From positions 21,283 to 85,282 of the forward strand of contig NZ_JABWEB010000020.1 of the NCBI RefSeq assembly GCF_013369485.1: 64,000 bases of DNA. Reading direction: 5' to 3'. Position 1 is the stretch's first letter; every line of letters begins with the position of its first letter. Position numbers and translations under genes: made by a program. This document shows positions 21,952 to 31,341 of this stretch, in pieces. The notes beneath the pieces were generated by a model. It saw nothing but the letters and a program-made list of their open reading frames with translations, was not told the DNA's origin and ran no database searches. This DNA comes from Massilia sp. BJB1822 (GTDB lineage: Bacteria; Pseudomonadota; Gammaproteobacteria; Burkholderiales; Burkholderiaceae_D).

Positions 21952-23031
21952 TTGCAGTCGATACTGGCGGGTTTCATTGAACGCATCCACACGGCCACGG
22001 CGCAGAAGTCGCCGCTGCGCCTGCGCGGCGGCGGCAGCAAGGATTGGTACGGACAAAGCCTGCAAGGCGAGGTGCTCGACACGCGCGCCTACACCGGCGT
22101 GGTGGACTACGAACCGACGGAGCTGGTGATCACGGCGCGCTGCGGCACGCCGCTGGCCGAGATCGAAGCCTTGCTGGCGCAGCACGGGCAGATGCTGGCT
22201 TTCGAGCCGCCGCGCTTCGGCCAGCCCGGCGCCGGCCCGCATGCCGGCAGCACCATCGGCGGCGTGGTGGCGGCCGGCCTGTCGGGGCCGCGCCGCGCCA
22301 GCGCGGGCGCGGTGCGCGACTTCGTGCTGGGCGCGCAGTTGCTGGATGGCCGCGGCGAGCTGCTGAATTTCGGCGGCCAGGTCATGAAGAATGTCGCCGG
22401 CTACGACGTTTCGCGCCTGCTGGCCGGTTCGCTCGGCACGCTGGGACTGATCGCGCAAGTGTCGCTGAAAGTGCTGCCGCTGCCGTCCTGCGAAACCAGC
22501 ATCCGCTTTGAGATGGATGAAATCAGCGCGCTGCGCTATCTGAACGAATGGGCCGGGCAGCCGTTGCCCATTTCGGCCTCCAGCTGGCATCGGGATGTGC
22601 TGACCGTGCGCCTGTCCGGCGCCGAAGCGGCGGTGCAGGCAGCCTTGCGCCGTCTGGGCGGCGCGCCGCTGGACGAGGGCGCGGCGTTCTGGGCGGCTTT
22701 GCGCGACCAGACGCACGATTACTTCAGCGGCGGCGCGCTGTGGCGCCTGTCGCTGCCGTCCGCCGCCAGCGCCCTGGTTCTGCGTGGCGAGCAGCTGATC
22801 GAGTGGGGCGGCGCGCAGCGCTGGCTTAAGGTGGTCGATGGCGATGCCGGCAGCATCCGCCGCAGCGTGGCGGCGGCGGGCGGACACGCCACCTTGTACC
22901 GGCGCGATGCCGCGCCGCGGGATGCGCTCGCCGTGTTCCATCCGCTGCAGCCTGCCGTTGCCCGCATCCATGAACGCCTGAAGCTGGCCTTCGACCCGGC
23001 CGGCATCTTCAACCCCGGCCGCATGTACTGA
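21952..23031 (+). CDS. glcE: Glycolate oxidase subunit GlcE (TTG start)
   Basis: 359 residues. The start is TTG at 21952, with AAGGAG at 21941-21946 exactly placed and no nearer ATG in frame. Single PCMH FAD domain: LRGGGSKDWYG, DTRAYTGVVDYEPTELVITARCGT, GPHAGSTIGGVVAAGLSGP, GQVMKNVAGYDVSRL. It works with GlcD and GlcF; 10 bases after glcD, 4 before glcF. Confidence 0.94.
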   Translation: MQSILAGFIERIHTATAQKSPLRLRGGGSKDWYGQSLQGEVLDTRAYTGVVDYEPTELVITARCGTPLAEIEALLAQHGQMLAFEPPRFGQPGAGPHAGSTIGGVVAAGLSGPRRASAGAVRDFVLGAQLLDGRGELLNFGGQVMKNVAGYDVSRLLAGSLGTLGLIAQVSLKVLPLPSCETSIRFEMDEISALRYLNEWAGQPLPISASSWHRDVLTVRLSGAEAAVQAALRRLGGAPLDEGAAFWAALRDQTHDYFSGGALWRLSLPSAASALVLRGEQLIEWGGAQRWLKVVDGDAGSIRRSVAAAGGHATLYRRDAAPRDALAVFHPLQPAVARIHERLKLAFDPAGIFNPGRMY

Positions 23032-23035
23032 GCAT

Positions 23036-24274
23036 ATGCAAACCAATCTGGCTGACTTCATCAAGAACACGCGCGACGGCGACGAGGCGGAAGCCATCCT
23101 GCGCGCCTGCGTGCACTGCGGCTTTTGCACGGCCACCTGTCCCACCTACCAGCTGCTGGGCGACGAACTCGATGGTCCGCGCGGCCGCATCTACCTGATC
23201 AAGCAGGTGCTGGAAGGCGCGCCCGTCACGGCCAAGACGCAGACCCACCTGGACCGCTGCCTGACCTGCCTCAACTGTGAAAGCACCTGTCCCTCCGGCG
23301 TGCAGTATGGCCGCCTGGTGGACATCGGCCGCAAGATCGTCGAGCAGCGCGTGCCGCGCCCGCTGGCGCAGCGCATCCAGCGCTATGTGCTGAAGGAAGG
23401 CTTGCCGCGCAAGGCGCTGTTCACCGCCGCCCTGCGCGCCGGCCAGCTGTTCCGGCCCCTGCTGTCCAAGCCCTTGCAGGACAAGCTGCCGCCCATGCGT
23501 GGCGGCGGCGCCTGGCCGCAGCGCAGCCATGCGCGCAAGATGCTGCTGCTGGACGGCTGCGTGCAGCCCGGCCTGGCGCCGAATATTAATGCCGCCACCG
23601 CGCGCGTGCTCGATGCGCTGGGCATCGAATTGCAGCGCGCGCCCAAGGCCGGCTGCTGCGGTGCGCTGCGCTACCACCTGAACGACCAGGAGGCGGGCCT
23701 GGACGATATGCGCCGCAATATCGACGCCTGGTGGCCGTATGTGGAAGCCGGCGCGGAAGCCATCGTGATGACGGCATCGGGCTGCGGCGTCACGGTCAAG
23801 GAATACGGCCATCTGCTGGCGCATGACGCGCGCTATGCCGCCAAGGCGCAGCGCATCTCTGAACTGACGCGCGACCTGAGCGAAATCCTGCCCGCCTTTG
23901 AACAGGAGCTGGTGCGCCGCATTGGCCCGGTCGAAGAGCGCGTCGCCTACCATCCGCCCTGCACCTTGCAGCACGGCCAGCAGATCCGCGGCAAGGTGGA
24001 GGGCGTACTGCGCGCCATCGGCGTCGATGTGCGTCTGTGCGCCGACGCGCATCTGTGCTGCGGCTCGGCCGGGACGTATGCGCTGCTGCAGCCGGAGCTG
24101 TCGCTGCAACTGCGCGAGCGCAAGCTGGAGAATCTGGCGGAGACGGGCGCCAGCCGCATCGTATCGGCCAATATCGGCTGCCTCACCCATCTGCAGGCCG
24201 GCACCGACACGCCGGTCGAGCACTGGATCGAGCTGGTCGACCGCGCGCTGGCCGCCGCGACTAGCCGGGGCTGA
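23036..24274 (+). CDS. glcF: Glycolate oxidase iron-sulfur subunit GlcF
   Basis: 412 residues. Two [4Fe-4S] motifs near the N-terminus, CVHCGFCTATCP and CLTCLNCESTCP, then two CCG cysteine-rich domains (GCVQPGLAP ... KAGCCGALRYH; YHPPCTLQHGQ ... AHLCCGSAGTYALLQP). It passes electrons from GlcDE to the membrane quinone pool. Its 3' end overlaps the convergent GGDEF/EAL gene by 14 bases. Confidence 0.95.
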   Translation: MQTNLADFIKNTRDGDEAEAILRACVHCGFCTATCPTYQLLGDELDGPRGRIYLIKQVLEGAPVTAKTQTHLDRCLTCLNCESTCPSGVQYGRLVDIGRKIVEQRVPRPLAQRIQRYVLKEGLPRKALFTAALRAGQLFRPLLSKPLQDKLPPMRGGGAWPQRSHARKMLLLDGCVQPGLAPNINAATARVLDALGIELQRAPKAGCCGALRYHLNDQEAGLDDMRRNIDAWWPYVEAGAEAIVMTASGCGVTVKEYGHLLAHDARYAAKAQRISELTRDLSEILPAFEQELVRRIGPVEERVAYHPPCTLQHGQQIRGKVEGVLRAIGVDVRLCADAHLCCGSAGTYALLQPELSLQLRERKLENLAETGASRIVSANIGCLTHLQAGTDTPVEHWIELVDRALAAATSRG

Positions 24275-26774
24275 ACAGGGCCAGCTGGTTTTCCGGCCCG
24301 CCGCCGATCTCGTGCAGATTGTGCAGCGGCGGCAACTGGGCCGCCGCCCGCCACTCGGGCGCGACGACGAAGCTGTCGGCCCAGGCGCTGACGGCGTCGC
24401 CTGGCATGGGCCGCGCAATGCCATAGCCCTGCGCCAGATCGCAGCCCAGGCGCATCAGCAGCGCGCCATGCGCCACCGTTTCCACGCCTTCCGCAATCAC
24501 GCCACGGCCAAAGGCGCGCGCCAGGCCGATCACTGCGTTCACCAGGTGCAGGTCGTCGCGGTCCTCCAGCATATTGCGCACGAAGCCCTGGTCGATCTTC
24601 AGTACATTGGCGGGCAGGCGCTTCAGATAGGACATGGAGGAGTAGCCGGTGCCGAAATCGTCGAGCGCAAAGCTGACGCCCAGCTGCTGGCAGGCGAGGA
24701 TGGTGGCGCACACATGGGCCAGATCGCGCAGGGCCGACGATTCCAGAATTTCCAGCTCCAGCTGCTGCGGCGGCACGTCCGGGAATTCAGCCAGGATGCT
24801 TTGCAGGCGCTCGACGAAATTGGGGCGCTGCAGATGGTAGGCCGCCACGTTCACGCTGACCATCCAGGTGCGTCCCTCGCGCCGCCAGGCGTCGAGCTGG
24901 CGCAGCGCCTGGCGCATCACCCATTCGCCGATATCGGCAATCAGCTCGGTGTGTTCGACAATCGGCAGGAAGTCCAGCGGGCCGACGATGCCGCGCTTGG
25001 GATGGCGCCAGCGCAGCAGCGCCTCCATGCCGAAGATGCGGCCCTGGCGCATATCCATCTTGGGCTGGTAGTAGAGCAGCAGCTCGCCGGCCTCCAGTGC
25101 CTCGCGCACCTCGGTGCGGCGGTTGTGGTGGGTGCGCACCCGCTGATCGAGATCGGCATCGAAGAAGTGCACCGTGCCGCGTCCGCGCACCTTAGCCTGG
25201 TACAGTGCCTGGTCGGCGTGGCGCAGCAGATTGTCGGCGCTGATCTCCTTGCCTTCATACAGGGCCACGCCGGCGCTGGCGCTGATCGACACGCTCTGCG
25301 TCTGGCAGCGGTAGCTGCGGGCCAGCACCGCCATCAGCTGGGCCATGATCTCCTCCACGGCGGCGCGGCTGCCCTGGCCAGGCAGCAGCAGCACGAACTC
25401 GTCGCCGCCCAGGCGCGCCGCGTAATGGCGCGGCATGGCGAAATCGTGCAGGCGGCTGGCCACCTGCTTGAGGATGTCGTCGCCCAGCCCCTGGCCGCCG
25501 CGTTCGTTCACCTGCTGGAAGTGGTCCAGGTCGAACAGGCACACGGCCAGCAGGCTATGGTCTTCGCGCGCCTGCGCCAGCTCCTGCTCGAAGCGGGCAG
25601 CCAGCGCATTGCGGTTGGGCAGGCCGGTCAATACATCGTGCTGGCTTTGCCAGGTCATCTGCTGCAGCAGATTGCGCTTTTCGCTGACGTCGCGCAGCAC
25701 CAGCACCGCGCCCTGCATCTCTCCTCGGCTCTCGCCGCTGGCCTTGCGGATCGGCGCCGCCGAATACTCGACATTGAAGTGCACGCCGGAGCTGTGGCGC
25801 AGGCTCTGGTTCTGCGCCTTGACCACGCCGCCGCCCGCGTAGATGCCGGCCATGGTCTTGAGCAGGGTGCGCTGGCCGAAGCTGTTCGCCAGCACCAGCA
25901 CCGCATGCAGCTCGCGCCCCTGCGCGCGCGAGGCGGGCCAGCCGGTGAGCGCCTGCGCCGCCTCGTTCAGGCTGACGATCCTGCCTTCGAGGTCGGTGGT
26001 GATGACGGCTTCGCCGATCGAGGCCAGCGTGACTTCGATGCGCTCCTTTTCCGATTGCAGCGATTGCAGCAGGCCTTGCACCCGTTCTGCCATATCGTTG
26101 AAGGTGGTGGCCAGGGCGCGCGCTTCCAGGCTGCCGCCGACGCGCATGCGCACATCGTGCTGGCCGTTGCGGAAGGCGCTGGTGGCGCGCGCCAGCCGGC
26201 GCAGCATGCGGTGGTTGGCGAAGATCAGCAGGCCAAGCAGGGCGTAGATGATGCAGATGTTCAGTGCCGAGATCAGCGCCTGCTGGCGCAGCGTCTGCCA
26301 GACGCGGGCCAATGGCCGCGCGGGCTGGAACCACAGCTCCAGCAGGCCGCCGCCTTCGGACGGGGGCAGCGGCACCAGGTAGTAATCGGCCTGCATGCCG
26401 GCCATATTCTCCAGCCATGCCGGGTAGCGCAGCTGGTCCAGCGGCCGCGCGGCCGAGGCGCGCCGCTGTCCTTCGCCATCTTCCCAGCGGATCATGGCGA
26501 CGTCGCCGTTCAGATTGGCAGCCTTGGCCAGCTGCGCAGCCATATCGGCCGCTTGGCCGTGCAGGGCGGCCGGCGCCAGCGTGGCGGCGAGCCAGGTGGC
26601 GAACTGCTGGGATTCGGACTGGTAGCGCGCCTGCTCGCTGGCGCTTTCCGACTCGATCAGCAGCGTATAGCGCAGCCCCACCACCACGGCGATGATGAGG
26701 AAAATCGGAATGAACAGGCGAGAGTACGTGCCCATCCGCATCCAGGACGACAGGAATTTCGCCAGCAGCTGCAT
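24261..26774 (-). CDS. Membrane GGDEF/EAL cyclic-di-GMP protein with HAMP and PAS
   Basis: 837 residues. TM helices near residues 19-38 and 167-185 enclose an extracytoplasmic sensor of about 125 residues; then HAMP (about 187-245), PAS (about 246-360), GGDEF (about 375-540) with an intact ARLGGDEF, and EAL (about 555-805) with intact GMEALLRW, NVAAYHLQ, LDDFGTGYSS and AEGVET. Both catalytic signatures look competent, so it may synthesise or hydrolyse c-di-GMP depending on signal. Convergent overlap with glcF; a palindrome lies 63 bases upstream of its start. Confidence 0.93.
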   Translation of the reverse strand: MQLLAKFLSSWMRMGTYSRLFIPIFLIIAVVVGLRYTLLIESESASEQARYQSESQQFATWLAATLAPAALHGQAADMAAQLAKAANLNGDVAMIRWEDGEGQRRASAARPLDQLRYPAWLENMAGMQADYYLVPLPPSEGGGLLELWFQPARPLARVWQTLRQQALISALNICIIYALLGLLIFANHRMLRRLARATSAFRNGQHDVRMRVGGSLEARALATTFNDMAERVQGLLQSLQSEKERIEVTLASIGEAVITTDLEGRIVSLNEAAQALTGWPASRAQGRELHAVLVLANSFGQRTLLKTMAGIYAGGGVVKAQNQSLRHSSGVHFNVEYSAAPIRKASGESRGEMQGAVLVLRDVSEKRNLLQQMTWQSQHDVLTGLPNRNALAARFEQELAQAREDHSLLAVCLFDLDHFQQVNERGGQGLGDDILKQVASRLHDFAMPRHYAARLGGDEFVLLLPGQGSRAAVEEIMAQLMAVLARSYRCQTQSVSISASAGVALYEGKEISADNLLRHADQALYQAKVRGRGTVHFFDADLDQRVRTHHNRRTEVREALEAGELLLYYQPKMDMRQGRIFGMEALLRWRHPKRGIVGPLDFLPIVEHTELIADIGEWVMRQALRQLDAWRREGRTWMVSVNVAAYHLQRPNFVERLQSILAEFPDVPPQQLELEILESSALRDLAHVCATILACQQLGVSFALDDFGTGYSSMSYLKRLPANVLKIDQGFVRNMLEDRDDLHLVNAVIGLARAFGRGVIAEGVETVAHGALLMRLGCDLAQGYGIARPMPGDAVSAWADSFVVAPEWRAAAQLPPLHNLHEIGGGPENQLALFSPG

Positions 26775-26836
26775 TGTTAAACGATCGAGTAGTTTTTTTA
26801 ATTATTACTCTGAAAGCTACTTAAATGCACAAGAGA

Positions 26837-26854
26837 AATGAAAACGATTTCATT
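26837..26854. promoter_or_regulatory. Palindrome upstream of GGDEF/EAL gene
   Basis: AATGAAA-ACGA-TTTCATT, perfect seven-base arms in an AT-rich 138-base gap between gpx and the GGDEF/EAL start. Possible operator; also possible chance in AT-rich DNA. Confidence 0.35.
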
Positions 26855-26912
26855 GTCGGCGAAACGAGACTTATTCCTGTTTAGATGCGGATAGCCGGCC
26901 GATTGCCGAAGT

Positions 26913-27398
26913 TTATTCAGCGAGCAGCTTTTCGACGTCGGGCAAAATCTCGGCCGGTTTGGTGGCCGGCGCATAGCGCTCGTAGACGCTGCCATCCTTG
27001 CGGATCAGGAATTTGGTGAAATTCCATTTGATCGCTTCCGTGCCGAGCAGGCCGGGCGCGGTTTTCTTCAGGTGCTGGAACAGGGGATGGGCATGCTCGC
27101 CATTGACGTCGATGCGCGCGAACAGGGGAAAGCTGACGCCATAGTTCAGGGTGCAGAAGGCGGCGATATCGTCCGCGGTGCCCGGTTCCTGCTGCAGGAA
27201 CTGGTTGCAGGGGAAGCCCAGCACCACCACGCCGCGCTCCTGGAACTGGCGGTAGAGCGCTTCCAGGCCTTCGTACTGCGGCGTGAAGCCGCATTTGCTG
27301 GCCGTGTTCACGATCAGCAGCACCTTGCCGCGGTACTGGGCCAGGTCGACCTTCTGGCCGGACAGGCTCTCGGCCTGGAAGTCGAAGACGGTGGTCAT
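26913..27398 (-). CDS. Glutathione peroxidase (Cys type)
   Basis: 161 residues, thioredoxin fold. It reduces peroxides with thiols. The active site is NTASKCGFTPQY with Cys in place of selenocysteine; FPCNQF carries the second catalytic region (Gln) and IKWNFTKFL the Trp/Asn. The ATG shares one base with the pilU stop (TGATG), so it is translationally coupled behind the pilus ATPase genes. Confidence 0.94.
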   Translation of the reverse strand: MTTVFDFQAESLSGQKVDLAQYRGKVLLIVNTASKCGFTPQYEGLEALYRQFQERGVVVLGFPCNQFLQQEPGTADDIAAFCTLNYGVSFPLFARIDVNGEHAHPLFQHLKKTAPGLLGTEAIKWNFTKFLIRKDGSVYERYAPATKPAEILPDVEKLLAE

Positions 27399-28534
27399 CA
27401 GATGATCCCCAGATGTTCGGTGCCGGCCGACAGGTCGCGCGTTTTGGCGGCCTTGCCTTCCAGCTTGATGGTCAGGCGCAGGTCGTTGACCGAGTCGGCG
27501 TTGCGCAGCGCGTCCTCGTAGCTGATTTTGTCGGCTTCGTGCAGGTCGAACAGGGACTGGTCGAAGGTCTGCATGCCCAGTTCGCGCGATTTTTTCATCA
27601 GCTCCTTGATCTCGTGCACCTGGCCCTTGAAGATCAGGTCCGAGATCAGCGGCGAATTGAGCATGATCTCGATGGCGACGGCGCGGCCCTTGGCTTCCTT
27701 GAGCGGAATCAGGCGCTGCGAGATCATGCCTTTCAGGTTCAGCGACAGGTCCATCAGCAGCTGCTGGCGGCGTTCCTCGGGGAAGAAGTTGATGATGCGG
27801 TCAAGCGCCTGGTTGGCGCTGTTGGCGTGCAGGGTGGCCAGGCACAGGTGGCCGGTTTCGGCGAAGGCGATGGCGTGGTCCATGGTCTGGCGGTCGCGGA
27901 TCTCGCCGATCTGGATCACGTCCGGCGCCTGGCGCAGGGTGTTTTTCAATGCCACCTCCCAGTCCTCGGTATCCACGCCCACTTCGCGCTGGGTGATGAT
28001 GCAGTTTTTGTGCGGGTGGACGAATTCCACCGGGTCTTCGATGGTGATGATGTGGCCGTGGCTGTTCTCGTTGCGGTAGCCCACCATGGCCGCCAGCGTG
28101 GTCGATTTGCCGGAACCGGTGGCGCCCACCATGATCACCAGGCCGCGCTTGGCCATGATGACCTCCTTCAGCACCTCGGGCAGGCCCAGGTCTTCCAGCT
28201 TGGGGATGGCGCTGTTGATCGTGCGCAGCACCATGCCGACGGAACTCATTTGCACGAAGGCCGAGACGCGGAAGCGCCCCAGATCGGCGGGGCTGATGGC
28301 GAAGTTGGCCTCTTTAGTCTGCTCGAAGCTGGCGGTCTGCTTGTCGTTCATGATGGAACGCGCCAGGTCGGCCGTGTGGGCCGGGGTCAGCACCTGGTTG
28401 GAGACCGGCGTGAGCTTGCCGTCGATCTTGATGGCAGGCGGGAAGCCGGCCGTGATGAACAGGTCCGAACCTTTTTTGCTGACCATCAGGCGCAGCAGGT
28501 CGAACATGAATTTGGATGCCTGGTCGCGTTCCAT
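27398..28534 (-). CDS. pilU: Type IV pilus retraction ATPase PilU
   Basis: 378 residues. Hexameric secretion-type ATPase powering or assisting pilus retraction. Walker A GATGSGKST, Asp box TIEDPVEFVH, Walker B IGEIRDRQTM, His box LATLHANSANQALDRI. The C-terminal extension after DLRLTIKLEG is typical of PilU. 27 bases separate it from pilT, transcribed in the same direction. Confidence 0.95.
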   Translation of the reverse strand: MERDQASKFMFDLLRLMVSKKGSDLFITAGFPPAIKIDGKLTPVSNQVLTPAHTADLARSIMNDKQTASFEQTKEANFAISPADLGRFRVSAFVQMSSVGMVLRTINSAIPKLEDLGLPEVLKEVIMAKRGLVIMVGATGSGKSTTLAAMVGYRNENSHGHIITIEDPVEFVHPHKNCIITQREVGVDTEDWEVALKNTLRQAPDVIQIGEIRDRQTMDHAIAFAETGHLCLATLHANSANQALDRIINFFPEERRQQLLMDLSLNLKGMISQRLIPLKEAKGRAVAIEIMLNSPLISDLIFKGQVHEIKELMKKSRELGMQTFDQSLFDLHEADKISYEDALRNADSVNDLRLTIKLEGKAAKTRDLSAGTEHLGII

Positions 28535-28561
28535 GGTGCGTCTTTGCCTTTACTGGATTGC

Positions 28562-29605
28562 TTAGCCGGGGAAGTTTTCCGGAATCTTGGCGGCCGAACG
28601 CGCGGCGGCGGCCGAAATCAGATTGCGCCGCACCAGGTCCGTGAGGTTCTGGTCCAGCGTCTGCATGCCCACATTGCTGCCGGTCTGGATGGCCGAATAC
28701 ATCTGCGCGATCTTGGCTTCGCGGATCAGGTTGCGGATGGCCGGCGTGCCGACCATGATCTCGTGCGCCGCCACGCGGCCCGAGCCGTCCTTGGTTTTCA
28801 GGAGGGTCTGCGAGATCACCGCCTGCAGCGATTCGGACAGCATGGCGCGCACCATCTCCTTTTCCTCGGCCGGGAAGACGTCGACGATGCGGTCGATGGT
28901 CTTGGCGGCCGACGAGGTGTGCAGGGTGCCGAACACCAGGTGGCCGGTTTCCGCGGCCGACAGCGCCAGGCGGATGGTTTCCAGGTCGCGCAGCTCGCCC
29001 ACCAGGATGGCGTCCGGGTCTTCGCGCAGCGCCGAACGCAGCGCGTTATTGAAGGACAGGGTGTGCGGCCCCACTTCGCGCTGGTTGATCAGGCATTTCT
29101 TCGATTCGTGCACGAACTCGATCGGGTCTTCGATGGTCAGGATGTGGCCATACTCGTTTTCGTTGAGATGGTTGATCATGGCCGCCAGCGTGGTCGACTT
29201 GCCGGAACCGGTCGGCCCCGTCACCAGCACCAGGCCGCGCGGCTTGAGCGCGAATTCGGCGAAGATGCGCGGTGCGTTGAGTTCTTCCAGCGACAGGATC
29301 TTGGAGGGAATCGTGCGCAGCACGGCCGAGGCGCCGCGCTCCTGGTTGTAGGCGTTGACGCGAAAGCGCGCCAGGCCCGGTATGGCGAAGGAGAAGTCGC
29401 ATTCGAGCATCTCCTCATACGCCTTGCGCTGGCCGTCGTTCATGATGTCATAGATCATGCCGTGCACGTCCTTGTGCTCCAGCGGCGGCAGGTTGATGCG
29501 CCGTACATCGCCATGCACCCGTATCATCGGCGGCAGACCGGCCGAGAGGTGCAGGTCCGATGCCTTGTTCTTGACGGAGAATGCGAGAAGTTCGGAGATG
29601 TCCAT
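28562..29605 (-). CDS. pilT: Type IV pilus twitching motility ATPase PilT
   Basis: 347 residues, the standard length. It retracts type IV pili. N-terminal MDISELLAFSVKNKASDLHLSAG, Walker A GPTGSGKST, TIEDPIEFVHESKKCLINQREVG, Walker B VGELRDLETIRLAL, HTSSAAKTIDRIVDVF, C-terminal AIRNLIREAK-x-AQMYS. Followed by pilU; divergent from the YggS gene with a 75-base gap. Confidence 0.97.
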   Translation of the reverse strand: MDISELLAFSVKNKASDLHLSAGLPPMIRVHGDVRRINLPPLEHKDVHGMIYDIMNDGQRKAYEEMLECDFSFAIPGLARFRVNAYNQERGASAVLRTIPSKILSLEELNAPRIFAEFALKPRGLVLVTGPTGSGKSTTLAAMINHLNENEYGHILTIEDPIEFVHESKKCLINQREVGPHTLSFNNALRSALREDPDAILVGELRDLETIRLALSAAETGHLVFGTLHTSSAAKTIDRIVDVFPAEEKEMVRAMLSESLQAVISQTLLKTKDGSGRVAAHEIMVGTPAIRNLIREAKIAQMYSAIQTGSNVGMQTLDQNLTDLVRRNLISAAAARSAAKIPENFPG

Positions 29606-29680
29606 TTATAATCCCTGTGCCTGAAAAGATGGCGTTTGCCGCGCTGCCTGATCCGCTACCCTGAACCAGCCCATTTGATT

Positions 29681-30409
29681 ATGTCCACAATCGCCCAGAA
29701 CTTGCAAGCCGTTACCGAGAACATTGTTGCCGCCGCGCGCGAGGCGGGGCGGGCGCCGGACAGCGTGCAATTGCTGGCGGTCTCCAAGACCTTCGGCGCG
29801 GATGCGGTGCTGCAAGCCGCCCAGGCCGGCCAGCGCGCCTTCGGCGAGAACTATGTGCAGGAAGGCGTGGAGAAGGTCGCGGCCGTGGCGCAGGCCTTGC
29901 CGGGACTGGGTTTGGCCGATGCGGCGCTGGAATGGCATTTCATCGGCCCGATCCAGAGCAACAAGACGCGCCCAATCGCCAGCCATTTCGACTGGGTGCA
30001 TACGGTCGAGCGCGAGAAGATCGCGCAGCGCCTGTCGGAACAGCGCCCGCCCGAGCGGGGGCCGCTCAACATCTGCCTGCAAGTCAATATCAGCGGCGAA
30101 GCCAGCAAAAGCGGCGTGGCGCCGCAGGAGGTGGCGGCACTGGCGCGCCAGGTCGTGGCTCTGCCGAACCTGCGCCTGCGCGGCCTGATGGCGATTCCCG
30201 AACCGGAAGACGATTTCGCGCGCCAGCGCGCCGCCTTTGCCGCGCTGCGCCGGCTGTTCGATAGCTTGCGCGCCGATGGGCTGGAACTCGATACACTGTC
30301 GATGGGCATGTCGGCCGATATGCGGGCCGCCATCGTGGAAGGCGCCACCATTGTGCGCGTCGGCAGCGCGATCTTCGGCGCGCGCCACTACAACAAGGAA
30401 GAACAATGA
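29681..30409 (+). CDS. YggS-family PLP homeostasis protein
   Basis: 242 residues from ATG 29681. Single-domain alanine-racemase-like barrel binding pyridoxal phosphate through Lys in LLAVSKTF; FGENYVQEG, WHFIGPIQSNK, NISGEASKSG, LMAIPEP, LSMGMSADMRAAI and VRVGSAIFG are all family motifs. It buffers PLP and amino-acid pools rather than catalysing a defined turnover. It overlaps proC by four bases (ATGA), the common yggS-proC pair. Confidence 0.95.
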   Translation: MSTIAQNLQAVTENIVAAAREAGRAPDSVQLLAVSKTFGADAVLQAAQAGQRAFGENYVQEGVEKVAAVAQALPGLGLADAALEWHFIGPIQSNKTRPIASHFDWVHTVEREKIAQRLSEQRPPERGPLNICLQVNISGEASKSGVAPQEVAALARQVVALPNLRLRGLMAIPEPEDDFARQRAAFAALRRLFDSLRADGLELDTLSMGMSADMRAAIVEGATIVRVGSAIFGARHYNKEEQ

Positions 30410-31242
30410 AGATTGCATTTATCGGCGGCGGCAATATGGCTTCCGCCCTGATCGCCGGACTGGCGGGCAAGCTGGCGCCGGGCGGGAACATCCATGTGGT
30501 CGATCCCAATCCGGCCGCGCTGGACAAGCTGTTTACGGCGCATGGCGTGTCGGCCGCGACCGAACTCGATGAGCGGGTGCCGGCGGCCGAGGTGATCGTT
30601 TTGGCGGTCAAGCCGCAAAGCATGCGCGAAGTGGCGAGCCAGCTCAAGCCTCTGCTCGAGCTGGCGCAGAAGGCGGGCCGCCAGCCGCTGCTGCTGTCGA
30701 TCGCGGCCGGCATCCGCAGCACCGACCTGGCGCGCTGGCTGGGCGGCTATGCGGCCATCGTGCGCACAATGCCGAATACGCCGGCCCTGATCGGCCAGGG
30801 CGTGACGGGCATGGTGGCGGCGCCTGGCGTCACGGCCCAGCAGCGCGACGCGGCCGACCATATCATGCGTGCCGTCGGCGCCACGGTGTGGGTGGAGAAG
30901 GAAGAGCTGATCGATCCGGTTACGGCGGTGTCGGGCAGCGGGCCGGCCTATGTCTTCTACTTCATCGAGGCGATGCAGGAAGCGGCCGAGGAACTGGGCC
31001 TGACGGCCGCGCAGGGCCGCGAGCTGGCCTTGGCCACCTTCGCCGGCGCGGCCCAGCTGGCGCTGCAATCGGATGAACCAGTGTCCGTGCTGCGCGAGCG
31101 CGTCACCTCGAAAGGCGGCACCACCTATGCGGCCTTGAGCAGCATGGAGCAGAGCGGCGTCAAAGCCGCCATCGGCGCCGCCATGCACGCCGCCGCCGCG
31201 CGCGGCAAGCAGCTGGGCGAGGAGCTGGGCGCGCAGAATTGA
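30406..31242 (+). CDS. proC: Pyrroline-5-carboxylate reductase
   Basis: 278 residues. It reduces 1-pyrroline-5-carboxylate to proline with NAD(P)H. N-terminal Rossmann motif FIGGGNMASALIAGL, LAVKPQSM, RTMPNTPALIGQG, and the C-terminal dimer domain with TAVSGSGPAYVFYFIEAM and SKGGTTYAALSSME. Translationally coupled to the yggS-type gene. Confidence 0.96.
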   Translation: MKIAFIGGGNMASALIAGLAGKLAPGGNIHVVDPNPAALDKLFTAHGVSAATELDERVPAAEVIVLAVKPQSMREVASQLKPLLELAQKAGRQPLLLSIAAGIRSTDLARWLGGYAAIVRTMPNTPALIGQGVTGMVAAPGVTAQQRDAADHIMRAVGATVWVEKEELIDPVTAVSGSGPAYVFYFIEAMQEAAEELGLTAAQGRELALATFAGAAQLALQSDEPVSVLRERVTSKGGTTYAALSSMEQSGVKAAIGAAMHAAAARGKQLGEELGAQN

Positions 31243-31341
31243 GCGGCGCGCATCGGCAGCCATTTGAAAGCTAGCATTTAAGCAAGCTTTTGGGTATGCT
31301 GAACGCCGGCCGCCATGGGGCGGCAGCCTGCTGGGGGAGCG

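Noticed and set aside
20199..22082. Minus-strand frame of 627 codons opposite glcD
   Set aside because: His/Arg/Gln-rich composition with no domain; antisense shadow of glcD, which has clear FAD-oxidase motifs.
23898..26780. Plus-strand frame of 960 codons opposite the GGDEF/EAL gene
   Set aside because: Antisense shadow: the minus strand carries intact HAMP, PAS, GGDEF and EAL motifs.
27413..29611. Plus-strand frame of 732 codons opposite pilU and pilT
   Set aside because: Antisense shadow of two ATPase genes with complete Walker motifs.
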